Shown piece after piece: positions 50,853 to 61,765 of a stretch of 64,000 nucleotides of DNA. Under the pieces are notes generated by a model, which was not told the DNA's origin, did not search any database, and was given only the letters and a program-made list of their open reading frames with translations. Both the position numbers and the translations under genes were made by a program. Within the stretch, counting starts at the first letter, position 1; each line of letters starts with the position of its first letter. This DNA comes from Congeria kusceri. Its lineage: Eukaryota > Mollusca > Bivalvia > Myida > Dreissenidae. Location: NCBI GenBank assembly GCA_027627225.1, contig JAPFQT010000428.1:1-64000 (forward strand), given 5' to 3'.

Positions 50853-50998
50853 CGTGACGTTACCCGGGTTAACTCTCCGAGGGCCCGTGGTAATTATATA
50901 ACACCATGAATCCCTGAATTCGAGGACAAATTCATATTTGAGCGAGGGTGTATGTCACGGCATGAACTTGGTCACTTAAAGGGGATAAGTTGTGTGGC
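50853..50998 (+). mobile_element. Short untranslated leader remnant after the primer-binding site
   Basis: About 145 bp follow the primer-binding site with no long open frame. They may be the retroelement leader. The tRNA-like sequence that follows marks where the retroelement stops being recognisable. Confidence 0.35.
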
Positions 50999-51084
50999 GG
51001 CCCGGTTAGCTCAGTCGGGAGAGCACTCGCCCTGATAGCGAAGGGTCCCGGGTTCGGGTCCCGGGTTCGAGTCCCGGACTAGCC
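50999..51084 (+). mobile_element. tRNA-like sequence with duplicated T-arm (SINE head or tRNA pseudogene)
   Basis: The A-box region (ttagctcagtcgggagagc) forms a D-arm. It is followed by an anticodon-like hairpin (ctcgc-cctgata-gcgaa) and a B-box. The T-arm is duplicated by a 13-bp tandem repeat, gtcccgggttcgg at 51,045-51,057 and again, with one terminal change, at 51,058-51,070. The acceptor stem pairs poorly beyond the outermost three bases. It is therefore not a functional tRNA gene and is more likely a tRNA-derived retroposon head. No SINE body or A-rich tail was recognised downstream. Confidence 0.6.
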
Positions 51085-52335
51085 TCACAATTTTCTCACC
51101 CTGTGACAAATGGACTTAATTAAGTAGGTTTAAAATACATGTAATACGACAATGACCAACCAAAGATTTGCAAATACGCGCCCATCCATTGTTGTATCGT
51201 TTAATCAACTTTAATATTTACGAGTGCTAAGAAGTACGTGATTTTCGATTTCAATCAATATACGCAGTCATCCGATATATACCATGATGTTTACAAAATG
51301 CAAATAAATGAAATCTCAATTCTACATCGTCAACGTGTATACAATTATACGCAATGATTCAAAAATCGTACAGAATCGTTACGTAAACATGTATTCCTTA
51401 GTACGGATATTTTGTAAAATGGCTATCTAAATAAATGCCAAAAAAGCATTTCTTATCAAACAGCTTCTATATTATTATTTTTCACGAATAGTGCAAAACC
51501 TACACGACTTTCTCGTTACATAGTGTACAATTCGTCATGTTAGTAGGAATTCACATACGGACAGAATTACTTTGCACAAGTAGAACCAGAATCACTCTTC
51601 AAATAAGCTTCAAATAGTCAAATGCTTCAAAACGCAAACACCATATCACCATGAACGTCTTCGGCAACACTTTTAAATGTCTAAGAATAATTTAACACAT
51701 CAAACCACCTGGGTCCCAATTCACCAACCTATTCTTAGACTTAAGACTTATAATAAATAATATTCTTGAAACCGTTATTTTCTAAGACCGTTACATAAAT
51801 TTCAATCTTACTTTGTATTTACACAATCTTATTACAGCATTCTTTATTTAGAGTGATTTGTTAATGATATATGCAAAATTGCAACCAAGAATATTTGCAA
51901 ACGCAGACGTATTGTTTTTATTTAAAGTCAGTTCTTTATTCTGATGTCAAAGAATAAGTTGGTGAATGCGGGCCCTGGGCAACAAACACCTCTCCCTCGG
52001 ACACTACAGTAAAAAGCTTTGCATCTGAGACTGATACAGATACTAGCTACTTTTTCACGTGCAATAAGTACACAACTGATAACGCGATGAAATAATACAA
52101 GATAATAATCCAATACTAAAGATCTTAACACAAGACAGGAAACGATAATATGCAATATGGTATAATAAAGTAAATATGCATCAATATAAATCTACAAATG
52201 GTGAAGAATCGATACAAAAAAAATCAATTAAATTTATGAATTTGTAATGGACCCGTGCATGTGTGTTACGACGAGTAGCCTTGCCTGATTCAAATGATAG
52301 AGGATACTCTAATTCTACAATAAAAGTTAATATTA
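51085..52335. other. AT-rich non-coding spacer
   Basis: No supported gene. Isolated short open frames (for example 51,928-52,155 on the minus strand) lack recognisable domains. Confidence 0.5.
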
Positions 52336-52575
52336 CAATAAACAACGATTTGAAGTTTTGATGCGTATTTATATTATTGCAGTTATAATTTGAACTACTT
52401 TTTACTATGCACCGCTTAGAATCTGGACTACTTTTTGCGTTGTTTATTGGGTAGTTTAACAACGATAATTTTGTTCTTCATATATAGAAAAATTAGAATC
52501 ATGTTAGTCATGTTAGAATATTTAATTTTTTTTTCTTTGTGTATAGCAAAATTAGCGTAGCGAGTATCATGTTAA
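52336..52575 (+). mobile_element. Hairpin-bearing dispersed repeat, copy 3 (internally deleted)
   Basis: Begins inside the palindrome (aataaacaacgatttgaagt, then gatgcgta) and jumps to the right-hand part (ctatgcaccgcttagaatct, then gggtagtttaacaacgataa). It ends agcgagtatcatg. The second palindrome arm is missing. A tandem ttagaatcatgttagtcatg stretch is inserted before the end. Confidence 0.65.
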
Positions 52576-53293
52576 AATAACTAATAAGTTTTTTTTATTC
52601 ACTGTTTTATACTGTTTACTGGGCGCAAGTGTAAATATACAACTAAAACGTAACTTATCTTCGCTCACTTCAACTTCCCGAAAACAGTTGCACAGTCCGC
52701 CTTCTTGTTTGCAGTTCAATTCCGCCAGCCACAGAATGTTGATAAATAGAGATGGAAATAATAAAGAAATATTCACATATCGCCATAAGTTCAAACAGTC
52801 ATTCGCATTTTGAGCATGTATTGCACAAATTTATACAATTAAATTCCACTATACGTTAAAATTCCAGATATACGAAATGTCTACATTTTACTGTCAGAAT
52901 TATCCAACACCTATATATACACGGTCCAAAACACTTTTATTCTTACCAATATTTGTGCGTTTATACACAAGGCGTAATCGAAACTAGTGTCCCGTTACTT
53001 TAACGATAGATAACCTGAGAAAACTCGTGCATTCCCATACGGAGTTTTTGTAACAATGTACCAGACGTGTGTAATCCCCTATTACAAACTTTAAAGGCGC
53101 TATATCTTGATTTCTTTTTATTTTGTCTTAAATGCAATAAGAATTCCACGGCACATATTTATAAATATATATTCTTAAGTTATTGCAACTTAAATTGAAG
53201 ATATGTTAAAATTAAAATGAATTTGTCTTTAAAATACTATGCTTAGAAACATGTACATGGTAAATCCTCTATAATAATACACCGGAAAAAAAA
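52576..53293. other. AT-rich non-coding spacer
   Basis: No gene or repeat recognised. A 75-codon minus frame (52,567-52,794) has no domain. Confidence 0.5.
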
Positions 53294-54400
53294 TCGCGTC
53301 ACAACCACGTAACGCAACCACGAAACGCATCCACGTTTTACAACGACGCGTCACATCCAGGGAACACAACGATGCGTCACATCCAGGCAACACAACGACG
53401 CGTCACATCCAGGCAACACAACGACGCGTCACATCCAGGCAACACAACTACACGTCACATACGTCACATCCAGGCAACACAACGACGCGTCACATCCAGG
53501 CAACACAACGACGCGTCACATCCAGGCAACACAACGACGCGTCACATTCAGGCAACACAACGAAGCGTCATATCTGTCACATACAGACAACACAACGACA
53601 CGTCACATCCGGGCAACACAACGACACGTCACATCTGTCACATCCAGACAACACAACGAAGCGTCACATCCAGGCAATACAACGATGCGTCACATCCAGG
53701 CAACACAACGACGCGTCGCATCCAGGCAACACAACGACAAGTCACATCCAGGCAACACAACGACGCGTCACATCTGTCACATCCAGACAACACAACGACG
53801 CGTCACATCCAGGCAACACGACGACACGTCACATCAAGGCAACACAACGAAGCGTCACATCCAGGCAACACAACGACGCGTCACATCCAGGCAACACAAC
53901 GAAGCATCACATGTACGCAACACAGTCAAGCAACATACCCACGCATAACAGCCAAGCAACATAACCACGTGACACGTACACGCAACACAACCACGCTTCA
54001 CTGTCAAACAACACAACCACGTTTCACAGCCAAGCAACACAACCACGCGTCACGCACACGCAACACAACCACGTGTCACAGCCAAGCAACACAACCACGC
54101 GTCACGTACACGCAACACAACCACGTGTCACATCTACGCAACTCAACCACGTGTCACATCTACGCAACTCAACCATGTATCACATGCATGCATCACATCC
54201 ATACGTCACATCTACGAAACAAACAAACATGCGTCCCATCTACGTTACACAACCAGGTGTGACATACAAGAAACACAATCGCAAAAAAAAACACTCGTCC
54301 GCATGTACGCAATACAACAACGCTTCACATACACGCAATACGACAACGCGTTTCATCCACGTTACACAACCTCGTGTCACATCCACTCAACACAACATCA
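53294..54400. repeat. 26-bp minisatellite, left segment
   Basis: The unit is 26 bp, built from cgtcacatccaggcaacaca and acgacg, and contains the MluI-type palindrome acgcgt. Units are near-identical around 53,340-53,930 and increasingly diverged to the right (for example ccacgtgtcacagccaagca). Since 26 is not a multiple of three, a reading frame cycles through all three phases of the unit. It nevertheless stays open for 296 codons (53,372-54,262) because none of the three phases contains a stop. The array is interrupted by a LINE and resumes at about 55,642. Confidence 0.9.
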
Positions 54401-55640
54401 AAATCAAAAATTTTAATGGACTAGTTTGCCGCGAACATCGGCTTCAAACAGGGGTATTTATTGTCTACGACATTGTTTAATCTGTACATAAACGATTTAA
54501 GTGAACTTTTAAATAACAGCAGCATTGGTATTGTTGTTGATGGAAAATTGATCATTCATCTATTCTACGCTGATGACCTTATATTGGTAGAAAACACAGA
54601 AGATTTACAGACATTAATTAATATACTGTCTCAATGGCGTACGGTTAAAAAAAATGTCCATTAATATAAGTAAAACTAAAATGTTTAGGACAGTAAATAT
54701 GGCACCGAGCAATTTTATGTTTAAGTACAACGATGACATTATAGAACGAGTCAGTCAATATCGATACCTGGGCCTCGTTATTACTGACACATTGGACAAC
54801 TCGGTAACCGCCAAACACGTAGCACAGGCAGCGTCCAGAGCACTAGGGTTACTGATTTCCAAGTTTCAAAGGCTAAGCGAATTGGAATATTAAGTCTTTT
54901 CTAGGCTCTACGACACAATGGTGTTGAACTCTAAACACTTTAACAAAGAATTGTCTGTAGAACCTTAATTCAAGTGCCGTGTGATCAGTCGAGCGCAACG
55001 AAGCGCCCTGGCGAAGTTTTGGCTAACAAACGATATTGTTTTATTTGTACGACCTATGTAGAAAATGAACACTGTGCATTGTTAATCTGTCCGTTATATA
55101 CAAATATTGGAACTGTTTTATTGGGCAAAAAGGCATTATTGATAAACCCTGGTTTCAACCTCTTAAAATCCAACAGAAAACATGAACTTTTTGCTGTCAG
55201 ATGATCGCATAATTAAATCCAGTGTCAGAGCCTGTCATGACATTTTAATTAAGCGACGAAACCATCTGTATATATAATTGCATTGAATTTTGTTCATAGC
55301 AAATTACTACTCTTACAGTATGTGCATGTATACTTATAGGAAGCGATATGTTATGTTCTAAACATTATTTATTGTATTTCTTGTACATATTTTATACGTT
55401 TTTTATGATTGTCTGAAGATAAGTAACGTTTGCATCGAATATCGTACGTTGCCTTGTTTGTATTTTTTAAGCATCTGTTTAAGATTTTAATAGCGTTCGT
55501 GTATTTTAGGTATTTTAGAATGTTCGTCTCTCATAACTCTGTTCTGAGGGGTTTTGTACATATATGTCACGATTTTATACTGTGTTATTATTTGTTTTGT
55601 GTACACAAGTGAGACGTAAATAAACTATTTTGTCTGTCCT
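54401..55640 (+). mobile_element. 5'-truncated, decayed LINE (non-LTR retrotransposon) inserted in the 26-bp minisatellite
   Basis: The insertion starts within the reverse transcriptase domain and runs through the end of the ORF and a 3' untranslated region ending near aataaactattttgtctgtc. Minisatellite units flank it on both sides. 5' truncation is the usual outcome of target-primed reverse transcription. The clade (CR1, Jockey, RTE or other) cannot be settled from this fragment. Confidence 0.75.
54425..55277 (+). pseudogene. LINE reverse transcriptase and C-terminal zinc-knuckle region, broken
   Basis: Reading from 54,425, the first piece gives GFKQGYLLSTTLFNLYINDL and FYADDLILVENTEDLQTLI, the RT motifs around the catalytic YADD box. 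A frameshift in the A-run near 54,650 leads to the second piece (NISKTKMF and VSQYRYLGLVI), ending at a stop at about 54,893. Further breaks separate the C-terminal part, RYCFICTTYVENEH then ICPLYTNIG, a CCHC-like zinc knuckle usual near LINE C-termini. A last frame gives LSDDRIIKSSVRACHDILIK and stops at 55,275-55,277. At least three frame breaks and one stop make it non-functional. The endonuclease domain is absent through 5' truncation. Confidence 0.75.
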
Positions 55641-55641
55641 T

Positions 55642-55915
55642 CTGGCAACGTGTCACATTAATGTGTTATATCCACGCGTCAAGACAACGCTATGCCAATG
55701 AAACAAAATAACAATGCGTCACAATCACGTAAAATAAGTTAAATAACCATACAACAATGTGCTACAAGTATGCGGCACAACCCTCCTAAATGTTTAAGCG
55801 TTTTAACCACGTGAAATAACCAGCCGTTATGTCCGTTGGAAATAACCATGAGTCATAACTATGTACGTGAAATAGCATCGCACCAAAACAACGTGAAATG
55901 ACTTTACAACACAAC
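55642..55915. repeat. 26-bp minisatellite, right (degenerate) segment
   Basis: After the LINE, degraded units reappear (ggcaacgtgtcacattaatg, tccacgcgtcaagacaacgc, aatgcgtcacaatcacgtaa). They share cgtcaca...caac spacing with the left segment and fade out around 55,915. Confidence 0.65.
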
Positions 55916-56229
55916 CATGTCCGGTAAAATATATAGCAACCAATGATTGACCGGTATATAACGGGAGAAAATATACTCCGCACACGTGTTAAATGCTAAC
56001 GTGCAAGTACATGTGAACAATAAAATTAAAGAAGAAATAAAACTAATTTACGGTAGTAAAAAAACAACGCACTTCTTATGATTTCTGTATGTGAACTATG
56101 TAAATGCTTACCATAACAATACTAGTTTGGTTTTAACAGAAACATACGAATTCATTCACAACTGACACTAGGAAGTAATTTGTACATGCAACGTGTTTAT
56201 TTTCGTACATTAAAGCCACTACAAATGTA
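55916..56229. other. AT-rich spacer
   Basis: Nothing recognised. Confidence 0.45.
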
Positions 56230-56575
56230 CGAAATTCCCTAAGGGCCTTTGCCTATGAATGCGAATACTTAGTAATCTGAAACACAAAAACACGAAATCA
56301 AGTTGACGAAAACGCGAAATCACTTAAGTATGAAAACGCGAAAACACGATGACGAAAACTCGAAAGTGCGATGAAACGTGAAAACACGATCTTGAAAATG
56401 CGATATAATATTGCGTGTTCTTCATCATGTTTCCGAGTTTTCGTCATCGCACTTAAGCGATTTCGTTATTTCGCGTTTTCGTCAGCATGTTTTTGCCATC
56501 GTGCTTTCGCGATTTTGTGTTTTCGCATTTTCGTACTTGTGTCTTCCGGTACGCATGCGCAAAAAGAAACATATC
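56230..56575 (+). mobile_element. Foldback repeat, copy 3
   Basis: Begins ccctaagggcctttgcctat and gaatgcgaata, passes through cgaaaacgcgaaa-type subrepeats on one side and their inverse (cgcgttttcgtcagcatg) on the other, and ends cttccggtacgcatgcgcaa. These are the same termini as the copy at 48.1 kb, in the opposite orientation. Confidence 0.7.
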
Positions 56576-56694
56576 AGTTGAAAACATAATACCCAATCAT
56601 CTTGTACTCTGAATTAATGTTTACCTTCATAATCAGACTCTGAATCTGACATTATGTTGGATGTTTTGGTTCCACAACCATGTGGAATGATAAT

Positions 56695-56972
56695 AACTGA
56701 ATGTGCATGTGCCGAAAGGCCAAAGTATTAATACGCAAAGCACAAAATCATGAAAGTACGATGATAAAATCGCGAAAGTACGATGACGAAAACGCGATAA
56801 TACGATGACGCATTTATCGTCATGTTTTCGTGTTTTCGTCATCGTACTATCACATTTTTGTCATCGTGTTTCCGCGTTTTCTTCATCGTACTTTCGCGAT
56901 TTCGTGTTTTCGCGTTTCAGATTCTTACATTTAAAGCGAAAATAACGATGGCCCTAACGGGATTCCGTAAAA
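56695..56972 (-). mobile_element. Foldback repeat, copy 4
   Basis: Starts with a diverged gcatgtgccgaaaggccaaa terminus. It contains cgaaagtacgatgacgaaaa and its inverse (tcatcgtactttcgcgattt), and ends aaaataacgatggccctaac. It lies about 120 bp from copy 3 in inverted orientation, so the pair could itself pair over a few hundred bases. Confidence 0.7.
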
Positions 56973-58245
56973 AAGCGTCCTATCACGTAGGATCCAATCC
57001 TGTATGTTCGTGTTCCATATTACTGACGTATGCAACGTAACGTGACCGAATTCTTCTCAAGATTGGCCCAAGAAATATACTGACTCAGAGAAGAAAAGCT
57101 TTCTATACATCTTTTCCACAAGAAAATGCAAATTATAGTCTATTTGCATGGTTAATGGTAATGCTCTCACTTCATTCAACTGAAATAATTATTTGTGCCC
57201 AGATTTCAACAATCCATTCCGTTTCAATTCACCTAAGTCGTTGTGTTGCGTGGATGTGATATTCAGCGGGAAAGAAAAAGAACATTCACAAAGTCTAAGA
57301 AACGTGAAATTCGTTGACAGTGCCTTCATGCATGACATCATCTGAAGTTACCCACGGACTTCCGGGGGGAAACTGAGAATGTCCAAAGTTGTTGTTGTGA
57401 AATTTTTATTTTAAATTAAGCGTACGGATTTTTCATCACGTATCACTATTTTGATTCATATAACAGCGAATTTACAACCCAACTAATTATATTAAATGGT
57501 GTTGTCCTTATTAAGTCAGTTAAATGCAGTATGGATTGTCGGTTCGGTTTTATGGCATTTTATAGGTGGCTACTGGATACGGCGTATTTGTTTACTTTGG
57601 TGGCAGGCCAAAGCAAATCAGTAGAAAATGCGCGGAGATTGTACGGAAATTGTGCGGTTTTAGTACAGTTGCTTTGCTGTCTCCCAGACTCTCCAGTGGG
57701 AAATCATACCGGCGGAGTCTTCCCTGAGACGGTGCGTCGACCGTGCGACCATCGTGCGAATGTCCCACGAGTCTACATTCCTGGCTGTCAATCTTTGCTA
57801 AAATGTTCGCAAGGAGGCTTAAGGGAAAGAGCAATATGGACAGGATATGGGCTCATCTCTGGTTAAATGTAATCTAGGCTTTATGGACCGAACATTAGGA
57901 TTTAATTTAAGGCCCAGTTACAACCCACTGCGGTCGCCGCAGACCGCAGATCAATCGCAATGTTTTGAGGCGACAGGAACAACGCATATTGGGTTAGCAA
58001 CCATTCCATGCTAGTAACGAGTCTTTCTTGACCCTTGTCATGGTCTCATTGCTAGATTCGTATTTATTTATTGTGCAGTGCGTCAGACCTTTGCTCTGAC
58101 AAACAAAATAAAATGCGGATGTTCTACAAACTTTTAAGTTTAAAATATATTCAGGAATGCATCGATCTCTCTAAAGAGCAAGACAATTCTCTCGGTTTGA
58201 CTGAGAACGTTTGTTGACAGGAATGAAAGCAATTTAGCAGTGGCT
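56973..58245. other. Spacer with a possible transposon end at ~57,909
   Basis: No gene supported. The sequence ttaaggcccagttacaaccc at 57,907-57,926 resembles the outer part of the Harbinger terminal repeat (ttaaggcccggtcacac), but no inverted partner was found nearby. The 111-codon plus frame at 57,531-57,866 has no recognisable domain. Confidence 0.35.
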
Positions 58246-58677
58246 TCATCATTACAGTCACCATCATTTTCATCATCATCATCGTGGTAATCGTCATCAT
58301 GATACATCATCCTAATCATCATCATTATCATCATCATCACCATTATCACAATCATCGTTGTCGTCATCATTGTCATCATTGCTACCGTTATCACCATCAT
58401 CATCATCGCCGTCAAAGTAATCATCGTCAACATCATCAATATCATCTGTGGCAGTGATCATCTTCATCGTTGTCTTGGTCATCATCGTCGTCGCAATCAT
58501 CATCATCGTCGTCATATTAATCATCATCGTTGCTGTCGTCATCATCATCAGCGTCCCAATCATCATGATCATCGTCGTCGTCATCTTAATCATCGTCGTT
58601 GCCGTCGTCATCATCATCATCGTCGTCGCAACCGTCATCATCATCATCTTCCAAATAATCATCATCACCATCGTCGT
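58246..58677. repeat. ATC/GTC-rich trinucleotide microsatellite
   Basis: A long interrupted run of catcatcatcgtcgtcatc type on the plus strand. Long frames across it (Met/Asp-rich on the minus strand, Ile/Val-rich on the plus strand) are low-complexity artefacts. Confidence 0.9.
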
Positions 58678-59599
58678 AAGCCTCATGTTGTACTTAAAGC
58701 CTGGGTATAGTTCATAATGTGATATGTACACACCGAGATGCCAAATAAATTCGGTATTGCTAAAATACGCGGAATTTGTTAACAATGCATAAAATCCTTT
58801 TTGCAAAAAAACAGCACAATAAATTAGCAATATATGTGTTATATATTTTGTCTAGTGACTAGTAACACATTTTCTATGAAGCACAATAATTATTGTTTAT
58901 CTGCTCAGGACATTAAAAAAGGTAAACATTCAAAATATGACCGGTCGCTAATTACTTTATAACCTGGGCTGGTATTTATAAGGACTATTAGTTAAAAATT
59001 AGGATGTTAATGTTTTAAAATTGTATATCTTAACGTTTTTTTTACTAAGAAATGTATTCGGTTCAAAGATTTTGACAAAGAAGTTGCAATATAATTCCAA
59101 ATGTGTTAATATAAATGCTGATTTGGACTTATTTTCAACTAAAGTTAACAACAGTTTTAAAAATCTTCATAGATATGTGCCCAGGACTACTCAATGGCAC
59201 AGCCTAAACAACTGTTATACAGACTGGATTTAAGCTAATTTTTGGAATAATACAAAGTTGCACGTATGCACATGAAGTGTAAACTTGATGGGAGTTTGAA
59301 ACAAAACTTAAGAGTTATCTAAAGAGGCATATTTTACAATTGTTTGCAGTAAGAAGGTTGAAATCATTTTAGTTAATAAAAATTAATATATTCTGGTGTG
59401 CATGACAAAACAATAAAACAGGCACTGAATTTATTATCATTGACTCAGATTTAAGTGTTGAAATTTTGGGTTAAAATATTTCTCAATAGTGTTCGATCAT
59501 TAAAGAATTTAATCCAATGATAAAACAATCCAGAGAAAATGTGTTCCGAATTCTAGAAGGCCATAAGACCATATGGTCCCAAATAACACGTAGGTTGAT
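58678..59599. other. AT-rich non-coding spacer
   Basis: A 70-codon plus frame (59,021-59,233) has no assignable domain. Nothing else seen. Confidence 0.45.
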
Positions 59600-59776
59600 T
59601 CCAAGTGCACTTTGATCACAAGACAAACTGGTCAAAGACAGATCGCTTGTAAGACGAAGTGGTCCCAAAGCAAATTGGTCAAGAGACAGATAGGACCTGA
59701 AACCAATTAGCGTCAAGAAAATTAGGTCCTAAAACAGTTGGGCCACAGGCCAAATCGGTCCCAAAACAAATCGGTT
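59600..59776. repeat. Degenerate ~16-bp minisatellite
   Basis: About ten imperfect units of 14-17 bp, typified by ccaaagcaaattggtc and acaggccaaatcggtc, with ggtcc/ggacc motifs that give weak local dyads. Confidence 0.6.
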
Positions 59777-59871
59777 TCTGCAGGCATTGAATGTGTGTTC
59801 CCAACAAGCAAGCATATACAACACAACTCTAGTATATGTGCGTATAATTGTATTTATTTATCATTCTTACA

Positions 59872-60172
59872 TGATACTCGCTAATTTTTCTATAGACGAA
59901 GAACAAAATAATCGTTGTTAAAGTACCCCAAAACAATGCTAAAGAAGTTCCGATTCTGAGCGGAGCATAGTAAAATGTAGTTCAAATTACAATTGCAAAA
60001 CAATGTCAAAGCTTGTTAACATAGAAAAAAAATGCATTATCGTTGTTTATCGGCCAGTAAACAACTCTGAGTCGCTCTGATGCGTGGCTATTAAACAACT
60101 TCCGCTAACACTATCGTGGTTTAATGCCTACGCATCAGAACTGGCCGATAAACAACCATAAATCGAAAATTA
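59872..60172 (-). mobile_element. Hairpin-bearing dispersed repeat, copy 4 (inverted)
   Basis: Begins tgatactcgctaatttttct and continues with atcgttgttaaagtacccca, ccgattctgagcggagcata and the palindrome (ttatcggccagtaaacaact, then gatgcgtggctattaaacaa, cctacgcatcagaa). It is colinear with the copy at 42.5 kb and, inverted, with that at 40.0 kb. Confidence 0.75.
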
Positions 60173-60484
60173 TTTCTTAATTAGCAACATTTTAATATTA
60201 AACAGTGGTTAAAACAGTTCGAGAGGCAGTGAGCAACAGAAGCAGGGTCCAACCATCACCCAACCAAGAGTAAATAGTTTATATTTAGATTTATGTAAAG
60301 GACTGCTGTTCAACATAAACACCACATGCAATGAAGCCTTAGTATTACCTGAACGTTCCAGGATTTGGTTTCACTGTTTCAACTTTCATTTTGCATTGTT
60401 AGTTTAACCAATTTATGCTGAATATATTATTTGAGATACTCAAGTCCAGTTGCTGAGTCGTAGTACTTAGTTTAAATAATAAAT
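60173..60484. other. Unassigned spacer
   Basis: Nothing recognised. Confidence 0.45.
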
Positions 60485-61085
60485 TCCATTCTTTGGGTAG
60501 AACCAGTTATTGGTGGCCGTTAGAAAGTTCATTTCCCGGGTAGAACCAGTTCTTGGTGTGTTTGAGAAAGCCTATTTCCTGTGTAGAACCATTTCTTGGT
60601 GTCTTTGAGAAAGTTCACTTTCTGGGTAGAACCAGTAGTTGATTCATGTGAGAAAGTCCATTTCATGGGCAGAACCTGTACTTGGTGTGTGTGAGAAAGT
60701 TCATTTCCTGTGTAGAACCATTTCTTGGTGTCTAAGAGAAAGTTCATTTCCTAGGTAGAAGCAGGTCTTGGTGTTTGTAAAAAAATCAATTTCATGGGTA
60801 GAACCAGTACTTGGTGTATTGAGAAAGGCAATTTCCCAGTTCTTGGGGTTTGTCAGAATATTCATTCCTTGGATAGAATGGGTTCTTGGTGTCTTTGAGA
60901 AAGTTCACTTCCTGGGTAGAAACCAGCAGTTGGTGTATGTCACTAAATGTTCATTTCATGGGTAGAACCAGTAAATTGTGTATGTCAGAAAGTCCATTCT
61001 TTGGAGAGAATCAGTTCTTGGTGTATGTGAGAAAGTTAATTTCATGGGTAGAACCAGTACTTGGTATTTGTGAAAAAGATCAGTT
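60485..61085. repeat. 43-bp minisatellite, ~14 units
   Basis: Units of about 43 bp are built from gggtagaaccagttcttggt, gtgtttgagaaa and gttcatttcct. The spacing between successive gtagaacc blocks is 43 bp (60,497 to 60,540). Units are imperfect, and one near 60,840 has lost the gtagaacc block. No coding role is suggested. Confidence 0.85.
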
Positions 61086-61765
61086 TAACCTACCCTGTGT
61101 GTGGAGCTTACAGATTATTCTGTTTGCAGGGCAAACAACACGTCAGTTTTGTAATGTGACTCATAAATGGTTCACAACCACAACTAACTAAACACTTCCT
61201 TAATTTGTTTTTATATAAAATTATACAAATTGTTGAAATGTGGTTTCTTTGAATTCAAAGTGTAATACATAAATGTGCTATTTTAGACAGCGACCACATA
61301 TGCACTAAATAAAAGGAATTACAAGCCAAAAATTGCTCAAAATAAGCATTTCCAGGCAGTTAATCAGATGAAAATCATAATAAAGGCAATATGAAGGACA
61401 ATACCAATTTTGAGCATAACATTTGACCAATTTGGTATGCAGGTAATGGATGGCAATTATAAGGCAACAATGAACAGGGAAAAATGCATGGCCACCATCT
61501 TAACGGAGGGGTTCCAGAAATGAGGGAGGACATTGACAGCAACACATTCACTCTGAGTTAATGGAAACAAACTATAATGACAGATACTTGCGCTAAGAAA
61601 CAGTCTAAATCCATGAACTGATGACCATGTTAAACAACCAACAGGGCAAGGACTGACACACTGGACAAGGCATAGGAAACACCAGCACCGCCACCAGATA
61701 TCTATATAGACAGCACAACACATAATTAATTTAGCAACTACAAACAGCAAATGGTCTCAACAGCT
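61086..61765. other. Non-coding spacer
   Basis: A 97-codon minus frame (61,457-61,750) has no domain. If the candidate exon next to it is real, this would be 3' untranslated sequence. Confidence 0.4.

Noticed and set aside
53340..53930. CRISPR-like array
   Set aside because: The 26-bp units are contiguous with no unique spacers, and the context is eukaryotic.
53372..54262. 296-codon plus frame as a gene
   Set aside because: Pure 26-bp minisatellite read through three phases; composition is set by the repeat.
57531..57866. 111-codon plus frame
   Set aside because: No domain, unbiased composition, and a 5' start overlapping AT-rich spacer; no support beyond being open.
58140..58830. Met/Asp-rich and Ile/Val-rich frames of 89-172 codons
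   Set aside because: Translations of an ATC/GTC trinucleotide microsatellite.
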